A stretch of 5,004 nucleotides of DNA from Solirubrobacterales bacterium (lineage in GTDB: Bacteria; Actinomycetota; Thermoleophilia; Solirubrobacterales; 70-9). Both the position numbers and the translations under genes were made by a program. The notes under the pieces are model-generated. The model was given only the letters and a program-made list of their open reading frames with translations, ran no database searches and was not told the origin of the DNA. Of the stretch, positions 1-4,508 are shown piece by piece. The number at the start of each line of letters is the position of its first letter. Position 1 is the stretch's first letter. The stretch lies in NCBI GenBank assembly GCA_030152505.1, contig JASLJO010000164.1, positions 1 through 5,004 of the forward strand, written 5' to 3'.

Positions 1-140
1 GGTCATCGGGGCAGGTTACTCACGTGTTACTCACCCGTTCGCGGCTTGGCCCCAGGGCAAGCCCTGGTTCGTCGCACCACTTGCATGTGTTAAGCACGCC
101 GCCAGCGTTCGTCCTGAGCCAGGATCAAACTCTCCGTGAA
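1..140 (-). rRNA. rrs: 16S ribosomal RNA gene, 5' end only (runs off left edge)
   Basis: Read on the minus strand, positions 133 to 114 give the near-universal 16S start AGAGTTTGATCCTGGCTCAG, followed by GACGAACGCTGGCGGCGTGC and TTAACACATGCAAG, then GAACGGGTGAGTAACACGTG. These are the conserved blocks around helices 1-8 of small-subunit rRNA. Aligning the AGAGTTTGATC block with E. coli positions 8-18 puts mature nucleotide 1 at about 140 (plus or minus 2). The V1 loop (helix 6) is visible as CCAGGG/CCCTGG at 52-57 and 62-67 with a four-base loop. Only about 140 nt of roughly 1,500 are present; the rest lies left of position 1. The block usually read as GCAAGTCG appears here as GCAAGTGG. The identification is certain; the taxonomic placement from this fragment (Actinomycetota, probably Thermoleophilia) is inference. 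Confidence 0.98.
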
Positions 141-158
141 GAGTACTTCTACAGAGAG
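130..158 (-). repeat. Hairpin spanning the mature 5' end of 16S rRNA
   Basis: On the minus strand the leader bases CTCTCTGT (158-151) pair with ACGGAGAG (137-130) of the 16S start through 8 bp including one G-U pair. After a single bulged base at 150, GAAG (149-146) pairs with CTTC (141-138), closing a 4-nt loop (145-142). The result is a nearly continuous 12-bp stem. The predicted mature end (about 140) lies in its 3' arm, and the stem occupies 16S nucleotides that form helix 1 in the mature ribosome. Pairing is read directly from the sequence; any regulatory role is inference. Confidence 0.65.
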
Positions 159-162
159 ATGC

Positions 163-207
163 CATGCCTGGCAGGCCATCGGGTACACAAACTCGATGGC
201 CGGCATG
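163..207 (-). repeat. Compound hairpin in the rRNA leader
   Basis: An inner 8-bp stem pairs GGCCATCG (174-181) with CGATGGCC (194-201) around a 12-nt loop. An outer 6-bp stem pairs CATGCC (163-168) with GGCATG (202-207), with a 5-nt bulge (169-173) on one side only. The two stems stack into one long arm beginning 22 nt upstream of the mature 16S end. The loop, read on the minus strand, carries TTTGTGTACC, which has a loose similarity to boxC (TGTGT); that similarity is weak. Confidence 0.68.
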
Positions 208-221
208 ACGGGTAAATCAGA

Positions 222-249
222 CCACTCGGCACGCTGACGAGCCGAGTGG
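222..249 (-). repeat. Perfect 9-bp inverted repeat in the rRNA leader
   Basis: CCACTCGGC (222-230) and GCCGAGTGG (241-249) are exact reverse complements separated by a 10-nt loop (231-240), a stable hairpin in pre-rRNA. No U tract follows it in the direction of transcription (the next bases are TCTGATTTACCC), so it is not an intrinsic terminator, which would in any case be unexpected here. A processing or assembly role is possible but unproven. Confidence 0.75.
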
Positions 250-301
250 ATCGGGCTCAAACAATCCACAGACCCGAGGGTCCGCGGAGTGCACGCTGCT
301 C

Positions 302-314
302 AGTTTTCAAAGAC
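302..314 (-). promoter_or_regulatory. boxA-like rRNA antitermination element
   Basis: The minus strand from 315 reads GGTCTTTGAAAACTG. This closely resembles the boxA core of rRNA leaders in Gram-positive bacteria (TCTTTGAAAACT type), which is bound as RNA by NusB/NusE to make RNA polymerase resistant to Rho-dependent termination over the untranslated rRNA operon. Its position, about 75 nt after the predicted transcription start and about 160 nt before the 16S, is as expected. It is also the only distinctly A/T-rich tract in this part of the leader. Confidence 0.72.
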
Positions 315-330
315 CGCTGCGCCTCTGACA

Positions 331-347
331 ACGGCGGTACTCGCCGT
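331..347 (-). promoter_or_regulatory. boxB-like hairpin upstream of boxA
   Basis: ACGGCG (331-336) and CGCCGT (342-347) form a perfect 6-bp stem with a 5-nt loop (337-341). It lies in the early leader, 16 nt before the boxA-like element in the direction of transcription. This hairpin-then-boxA order matches the boxB-boxA order known from rRNA leaders of other bacteria. Pairing is seen directly; the boxB role is inference. Confidence 0.5.
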
Positions 348-393
348 CGTTTGCGCATGGGACGGCACAGGGCCAATCCCAGAGGGACGCGGG

Positions 394-422
394 AGTATAG
401 CGCCGTGGCGGTGCTTTGCCTA
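394..422 (-). promoter_or_regulatory. Sigma70-type promoter of the rRNA operon
   Basis: On the minus strand a -35 hexamer TAGGCA (422-417, four of six matches to TTGACA) is followed after exactly 17 bp by a -10 hexamer TATACT (399-394, five of six matches to TATAAT). Transcription should start at about 388-386. The six bases after the -10 are CCCGCG, a GC-rich discriminator of the kind associated with stringent (ppGpp) control of stable RNA promoters. No A/T-rich UP element is visible upstream of the -35. It lies 30 bp downstream of the tyrS stop codon, in the same direction. Confidence 0.8.
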
Positions 423-431
423 GTGCCCGGG

Positions 432-455
432 CTGAGCACCCGCGTGCCTGCTCAG
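432..455 (-). terminator. Weak inverted repeat over the tyrS stop codon
   Basis: CTGAGCA (432-438) and TGCTCAG (449-455) are exact reverse complements with a 10-nt spacer; the repeat contains the tyrS stop codon TGA (454-452). It is the only terminator candidate between tyrS and the rRNA promoter. No run of T follows on the minus strand (next bases CCCGGGCACTAGG), so it does not look like a standard intrinsic terminator. Confidence 0.25.
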
Positions 456-1621
456 GCGTCGCCGCGCAGGCGGCGGAAGCGGCGCTTGCCGACCTGCAGC
501 ACGCGCCCCTGCAGGGCCGCGGGCTCCAAATCGAGCGTATCCGCGGGGATCGGCTCCCCATCGAGCTTGACGCCACCCTGGCCGAGCAGGCGGCGGGCCT
601 CGCTGGAGCTAATCGCGAAGGTGGCCGCTATCAGCTGAGGAAGGTGGACCGAGTCGCCGTTCTCGCCGAGGAAGCCGGCGAGGTCGACCTCCTCGATCTC
701 CTCCGGTGCCTCATGGCGGACGAAGAGACGGTCGAAGTGCGCCTCCGCTCCGCCGGCGGCCGCCTCGCCGTGAAAGCGGGCGACGAGTCTCCTGCCGAGC
801 TCGCGCTTTGCCTCGTTCGGCCGGCCGGCCGGAACGTCGCTGCCGAGCAGGAGGCGGAAGTACTCGGGCATCGCCTCATCGGGGATGCGCATCAGCTTGC
901 CGAACATCTCCTCAGGGGGATCGGTCACGCCGACGTAGTTGCCGAGCGACTTGCTCATCTTCTGGACGCCGTCGATGCCGACGAGGATCGGCATCGTCAG
1001 GATCGACTGCGGCTTGCGCCCATAGGAGGTCTGCACGTCCCGGGCAAAGAGCAGGTTGAACTTCTGGTCGGTCCCCCCCAGCTCGACATCGGCCTCGACC
1101 GCCACCGAGTCGTAGCCCTGCAGCAACGGGTAGAGCAGCTCCAGCGCGGCGATCGGCGTGCCGGCCGCCATCCGCCTCTGGAAATCGTCGCGCTCAAGCA
1201 GCCTGGCCACCGTGGTCTGGGCCAGCAGGCCGAGCAGCGCCTCTGGCTCCATCCGCAGCCACTCGCTGTTGAAGCGGACCTCGGTGCGCTCGCGGTCGAG
1301 GATCTTGAAGGCCTGCTCCTGGTAGGTGGCTGCGTTGGCCTCGATCTCCTCGGGCGACGGAAGCGGCCGCTGGGCCGAGCGACCGCTCGGGTCACCGACT
1401 CTTGCGGTGAAGTCGCCGATGATGAGAACGACCTGATGGCCCACATCCTGAAATTCGCGCAGCTTGCTCAGCACGACCGTGTGACCGAGGTGGATGTCGG
1501 CCGTGGTCGGGTCGATTCCGAGCTTGACGCGCAGCGGTCGACCCGCGTCGACCTGCTTGGCGAGCGTCCCTTCGGGCAGTACGTCAACTGCGTTTCTGGT
1601 CAAGTCGGTCAGGGCCGCAAT
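452..1621 (-). CDS. tyrS: Tyrosyl-tRNA synthetase (start codon uncertain)
   Basis: This cytoplasmic class I aminoacyl-tRNA synthetase (TyrRS) uses ATP to attach tyrosine to tRNA-Tyr. Counting from the chosen start, the HIGH-type signature is HLGH at residues 44-47 (nt 1492-1481), inside the Rossmann catalytic domain. A Y-PLL-Q-GY-D segment near 164-171 matches the tyrosine-binding Tyr, Gln and Asp of the family. GGTDQ lies near 182-186 and the KMSKS loop is exact at 221-225 (nt 961-947). An S4-type RNA-binding domain fills the last ~65 residues. About 390 residues is normal for the family. The open frame extends to an ATG at 1744, but those 41 extra residues are Arg/Pro/Ala-rich, unlike TyrRS, and overlap the divergent PBP gene. 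Homology should begin near residues ALTDLTRNAVDVLPEG. Candidate starts are ATT at 1621 (chosen; GGAGG lies 12 nt upstream), CTG at 1612 and TTG at 1603. tyrS directly precedes the rRNA operon in the same orientation. Confidence 0.95.
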   Translation of the reverse strand: MAALTDLTRNAVDVLPEGTLAKQVDAGRPLRVKLGIDPTTADIHLGHTVVLSKLREFQDVGHQVVLIIGDFTARVGDPSGRSAQRPLPSPEEIEANAATYQEQAFKILDRERTEVRFNSEWLRMEPEALLGLLAQTTVARLLERDDFQRRMAAGTPIAALELLYPLLQGYDSVAVEADVELGGTDQKFNLLFARDVQTSYGRKPQSILTMPILVGIDGVQKMSKSLGNYVGVTDPPEEMFGKLMRIPDEAMPEYFRLLLGSDVPAGRPNEAKRELGRRLVARFHGEAAAGGAEAHFDRLFVRHEAPEEIEEVDLAGFLGENGDSVHLPQLIAATFAISSSEARRLLGQGGVKLDGEPIPADTLDLEPAALQGRVLQVGKRRFRRLRGDA

Positions 1622-1629
1622 GCTAGACT
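1621..1629 (+). promoter_or_regulatory. Candidate extended -10 promoter for the PBP gene
   Basis: TGCTAGACT at 1621-1629 fits the extended -10 form TGnTATAAT, with TAGACT matching four of six bases. No good -35 is seen 16-18 bp upstream, which is tolerated for extended -10 promoters. Transcription would start near 1636, 21 nt before the GTG start at 1657. If correct, it sits on the first codons of the divergent tyrS. The support is sequence resemblance only. Confidence 0.3.
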
Positions 1630-1633
1630 GCCG

Positions 1634-1638
1634 CCTCC
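1634..1638 (-). promoter_or_regulatory. tyrS: Possible ribosome binding site of tyrS
   Basis: The minus strand carries GGAGG at 1638-1634, a perfect match to the anti-Shine-Dalgarno core. It is 12 nt before the in-frame ATT at 1621, longer than the usual 5-9, and 21 nt before CTG at 1612. It favours a start near 1621 over the ATG at 1744, but it could be chance in an Arg-rich reading frame (CGG AGG CGG). Confidence 0.35.
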
Positions 1639-1656
1639 GCTCGGCGGGTCGAGCCC

Positions 1657-3912
1657 GTGCCGAGCTTCGACCTTTCGATGGCGGCCATTGGACTAAAGCC
1701 CCGCCGGCCGGGCGGCGCAACTCCGTCGCCCCCACCGGCAGCACCTCCGAGCGGGCGCACGCGCCCGCGGCTGAAGAAGCTGCGCATCCTCTTCGTCCTG
1801 CTGGGCCTCAGCGTCCTCGCCGTCGTCTCGATGGTCTTCGGCATGATGATGGCCGTCTCTCAGGATCTGCCTGCGATCTACAACTTCGCCCAGTACAAGG
1901 CGTCCAAGAACAGCGAGGTCTTCGACGCCTCGGGCGAGCCGATCGGCACGCTGACCAGCAACCAGAACAAGATCCTGCTCACCTCGGGCCAGATCTCGCC
2001 GAACATCAAGAACGCGGTGGTCTCGATCGAGGATTCGCGCTTCTACGAACACAGCGGCGTCGACTTCCAGGGCATTGGGCGAGCGCTGGTCAAGGACATC
2101 CTCAGCCAGAGCGCCGCTCAGGGCGCCTCGACGATCACCGAGCAGTTCGTCAAGAACGCGCTCGAAGCCGAAGGTAGCCGCACGGTCTTCGAGAAGTTCC
2201 GTGAGGCCGCGCTCGCCTACCGGCTCGAGCGCCACTGGAGCAAGGACAAAATCCTCACCGAGTATCTCAACACGATCTACTTTGGCGAGGGCGCCTATGG
2301 GATCGAGGCCGCCGCCCGCACCTACTTCGGCAAGGCGCATCCCGGTTGTGGGACCTCGACCGAGCCCTGCGCCTCGGTGCTCGAGCCCTGGGAGGCGGCG
2401 ACCCTCGCCGGGATCATCGCCTCGCCCTCGGCCTACGACCCGAAGATCTACCCCGAAAACGCCCTGGCACGGCGCAACATCGTCCTGGAAAAGATGTACG
2501 AACAGGGCTACATCACCGATACGCAGTTCGAGGAAGGCACCCAGCAGGCGTTACCGGCCCCGAGCGACGTCGAGCCGCCGAGGCTCGACTCGAAGGCTCC
2601 CTACTTCACCTCCTGGCTGCGCCAGCAACTGGTCGACCGCTACGGCGCCGCAAAGACCTTCTTCGGCGGCCTCAAGGTCAAGACGACGCTCGATCTGCGG
2701 CTGCAGAACGCGGCTGAAGAAGCGGTCAATTCCTACCTCGGCTATCTGCCCCCCACCGCCTCGGTGGTCGTGCTCGACAACAAGAACGCCGGCGTCAAGG
2801 CGATGGTCGGCGGGCCGAACTTCGAGACCAAGCCGTTCAACCTGGCGACGCTCGGCCACCGACAGCCGGGCTCCTCGATCAAGCCCTTCACGCTGATCAC
2901 CGCATTGGAAGAGGGCATCTCGCCTGAAACGGTCTATGAATCCGCGCCGCAGGAATTCCACTTCGGCAAGCACGGTCGGGAAACGTTCGTCGTCAACAAC
3001 GACGAGGACTCCTACCTCGGCTCCTGCAGCATCATCTGCGCGACGACCTACTCCGACAACTCGATCTACGCGCAACTGGCGCTGGAAGGGTTGCAGGGCA
3101 AGACGATCGCGGACCGCACCCGCTCGATCGCGGCGACGATCCACGAGATGGGCTATCGCGACCCAATCTCGACCAACCCGGCGATGGTCCTCGGCGGCTT
3201 GAAGGAAGGCGTGACGCCGCTCGGCTGGGCCTACGCCTACATGACGCTTGCCAACAACGGCGATCGCGTCAGCGGCACCCTCGCCCCCGAGCCCGGGGAC
3301 AGCCCGGTGGCCTACACCCAGGTGGACGACCAGGACGGCCATACGATCAGGGGTGGCGACAACGATTCGACCCACGAACAGGTGCTCGACGAAGGCACGG
3401 CAGAAGAGGCCAAGGGCATCCTCGAAACGGTCGTCAGCAGCGGCACCGGCACGCACGCCAACATCGGCGCCAGCGGTCAGTGGGGCAAGACGGGGACGAC
3501 CGAGAACAACGGCGATGCCTGGTTCTGCGGCGCGACGGAAGAAGTCACCGCCTGCGTCTGGGTCGGCTACGCCGACACGGTGACGCCGATGACGACCCTC
3601 TACAACGGCGGCCCGGTGATGGGCGGGACCTTCCCGGCGCTGATCTGGGCCAGCGTGGTCTCGGCCTGGGAAGGCATCAAGGCAGACCGGGCGGCGGAAA
3701 GCGCGAGCGAAAAGGCGGCGAAGTCGGATGGCTCGAGCGGGTCGGACGGCGAAGGAAGCTACGTCCCGGTTCAGCCGTCGACCGAATCGGCCCCCGAAGT
3801 GAGCGAAGCGTCGCCTGAAGTCGAAGCCGCCCCGGAAGTGGAATCGGCACCCGAAGCATCACCGGAAGAATCACCGGAATCGGGCGGCGGCGGCGGGATC
3901 ACCGCCGGTTAG
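1657..3912 (+). CDS. Class A penicillin-binding protein (bifunctional peptidoglycan glycosyltransferase/transpeptidase)
   Basis: This membrane-anchored enzyme polymerises lipid II into glycan strands and cross-links the stem peptides outside the membrane. The order is: cytoplasmic Pro/Arg-rich tail (1-43); one transmembrane segment (about 44-67); GT51 domain (about 90-290); linker; transpeptidase domain (about 330-670); acidic tail (about 680-751). GT51 motifs are EDSRFYEHSGVD (catalytic Glu125), QGASTITEQ (155-163), the second conserved Glu183 in REAALAYRLE, and ILTEYLNTIYFGEGAYGIEAA. Transpeptidase motifs are all intact: SSIK with nucleophile Ser406 and Lys409, SDN at 466-468, and KTGT at 611-614. 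At 751 residues it is a normal full-length class A PBP. Extracytoplasmic cysteines occur as local pairs (231/238, 457/461, 624/633). The start is GTG at 1657, behind a weak GGCGGG; ATG at 1678 is an equally possible start that removes seven residues. It is divergent from tyrS and convergent with mpg, so it is probably monocistronic. Which PBP1 paralogue it is cannot be told. Confidence 0.96.
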   Translation: MPSFDLSMAAIGLKPRRPGGATPSPPPAAPPSGRTRPRLKKLRILFVLLGLSVLAVVSMVFGMMMAVSQDLPAIYNFAQYKASKNSEVFDASGEPIGTLTSNQNKILLTSGQISPNIKNAVVSIEDSRFYEHSGVDFQGIGRALVKDILSQSAAQGASTITEQFVKNALEAEGSRTVFEKFREAALAYRLERHWSKDKILTEYLNTIYFGEGAYGIEAAARTYFGKAHPGCGTSTEPCASVLEPWEAATLAGIIASPSAYDPKIYPENALARRNIVLEKMYEQGYITDTQFEEGTQQALPAPSDVEPPRLDSKAPYFTSWLRQQLVDRYGAAKTFFGGLKVKTTLDLRLQNAAEEAVNSYLGYLPPTASVVVLDNKNAGVKAMVGGPNFETKPFNLATLGHRQPGSSIKPFTLITALEEGISPETVYESAPQEFHFGKHGRETFVVNNDEDSYLGSCSIICATTYSDNSIYAQLALEGLQGKTIADRTRSIAATIHEMGYRDPISTNPAMVLGGLKEGVTPLGWAYAYMTLANNGDRVSGTLAPEPGDSPVAYTQVDDQDGHTIRGGDNDSTHEQVLDEGTAEEAKGILETVVSSGTGTHANIGASGQWGKTGTTENNGDAWFCGATEEVTACVWVGYADTVTPMTTLYNGGPVMGGTFPALIWASVVSAWEGIKADRAAESASEKAAKSDGSSGSDGEGSYVPVQPSTESAPEVSEASPEVEAAPEVESAPEASPEESPESGGGGGITAG
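3781..3897 (+). repeat. Degenerate Glu/Pro/Ser/Ala repeats encoding the PBP C-terminal tail
   Basis: The end of the PBP reading frame (about residues 709-747) is low complexity, built from variants of the unit SPEVEA or APEVES, ending in PEESPES and five glycines. At the DNA level short units recur, for example TCACCGGAA at two adjacent places near 3858-3880. The tail is strongly acidic, follows the transpeptidase domain, and should lie outside the membrane. Such disordered tails vary greatly between class A PBPs and may contact the wall or partner proteins; no function can be read from the sequence. Confidence 0.7.
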
Positions 3913-4508
3913 ATCGCGGCCGGCCTGGGGCGCGATACATACGGGCTGTTGGAGAGGCTGAAGCGCCATGGGCGGTCGACCGCTTTGGTGATGCCCACGC
4001 GAGGGCCGCTCACCACCTCCCCCTGCAGATCTGACTCTGGCGGCAGGATGACGAAGGGGTCGACGCTGAGGTCGGTGTCGTTGGCATCCAGGCCGATGCC
4101 CAAGGCCTCGGTGAGCTTGCCCGGTCCTGAGCAGAGGTCGGTATCGGGGCGCTCGCCGCGGCGCGAGCGCATCTCCGCCAGGCCGGCGGTTGGCTCGAGC
4201 GCACGGATCAGCACCGCTGCCGCCTCGCCCTCCGGCTCCGCGACGGCATTGAGGAGGCTGTGGATGCCGTAGGAGAGGTAGACGTAGGCGCGCCCGGGCG
4301 GTCCGAACAGCGTCGCGGTTCGCTCGGTGAGTCCGACGTAGGCGTGGCAGGCCGGGTCGTCGCGCTCGTAGCTCTCGGTCTCAACGATCGTGCCGCCGCA
4401 GCCCCCGTAGAAGAGGTGGCAGCCGATCATCTCGCGGGCGACGACGTGGACACTGCGGGCGAAGAAGGCGACGTCGAGACGATCCTGAGCGGGCGCCCTC
4501 GCCCTCAC
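3909..4508 (-). CDS. mpg: 3-methyladenine DNA glycosylase, AAG/MPG family
   Basis: This base-excision repair enzyme cleaves the N-glycosidic bond of alkylated or deaminated purines (3-methyladenine, hypoxanthine and similar) in cytoplasmic DNA. The 199-residue protein is the usual length for the bacterial family and appears complete. Residues matching the human AAG active site are all visible: Glu46 and Tyr48 in VETESY (catalytic Glu and intercalating or base-contacting region), His55 in ACHAYVG, Tyr77 in YVYLSYG, Asn87 in LLNAVA and Arg102 in LIRALEP. SGPGKL at 127-132 is also family-typical. The start is GTG at 4508, supported by GAGGAA 5 nt upstream and by a 4-bp overlap (GTGA) with the argH stop, which implies translational coupling. 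The TAA stop (3911-3909) interlocks with the TAG of the convergent PBP gene. An argH-mpg-tyrS neighbourhood is familiar from other actinobacteria; the linkage need not be functional. Confidence 0.95.
   Translation of the reverse strand: MRARAPAQDRLDVAFFARSVHVVAREMIGCHLFYGGCGGTIVETESYERDDPACHAYVGLTERTATLFGPPGRAYVYLSYGIHSLLNAVAEPEGEAAAVLIRALEPTAGLAEMRSRRGERPDTDLCSGPGKLTEALGIGLDANDTDLSVDPFVILPPESDLQGEVVSGPRVGITKAVDRPWRFSLSNSPYVSRPRPAAI

Larger units (their letters stand above)
141..388 (-). ncRNA. rRNA operon leader (pre-16S 5' external spacer)
   Basis: About 250 nt lie between the predicted rRNA transcription start (near 388) and the mature 16S end (about 140). No credible protein gene occurs here; open frames across it are chance. 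It holds, in the order transcribed on the minus strand, a boxB-like hairpin (347-331), a boxA-like element (314-302), a second TTGTTTGAG motif (264-256), a perfect 9-bp hairpin (249-222), a compound hairpin (207-163) and a hairpin that runs across the mature 16S end (158-130). In bacteria such leaders load the Nus-factor antitermination complex and guide RNase processing and 30S assembly; that role is inferred here from position and from the boxA match. Confidence 0.85.

Noticed and set aside
222..249. Perfect inverted repeat considered as an intrinsic terminator
   Set aside because: No U tract follows it on the minus strand and it lies in an rRNA leader that must be read through.
326..331. 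TTGTCA on the minus strand as a -35 of a second rRNA promoter
   Set aside because: The hexamer 17 bp downstream is GAAAAC, a poor -10 that overlaps boxA. The TAGGCA/TATACT pair is much better.
24..638. Small open frames across the 16S start, its leader and the tyrS end
   Set aside because: They overlap rRNA and conserved leader elements or tyrS coding sequence, and show no recognisable protein features.
416..1696. Long open frame of about 426 codons on the plus strand, antisense to tyrS
   Set aside because: It lies wholly opposite tyrS, which has clear TyrRS motifs. Long antisense frames are expected in GC-rich coding DNA, and the Leu/Arg/Val-rich translation matches no family I recognise.
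1630..1760. T-box riboswitch upstream of tyrS
   Set aside because: The region upstream is coding sequence of the divergent PBP gene, with no leader hairpins, T-box consensus or terminator.
2075..2896. Open frame of about 270 codons on the plus strand in another frame of the PBP gene
   Set aside because: The Ser/Arg/Pro-rich translation is a frame-shifted reading of the PBP gene.
2551..3456. Open frame of about 300 codons on the minus strand inside the PBP gene
   Set aside because: It is antisense to a coding region with intact PBP motifs. Its composition (Val/Gly/Arg/Asp-rich) is typical of a reverse-strand shadow.
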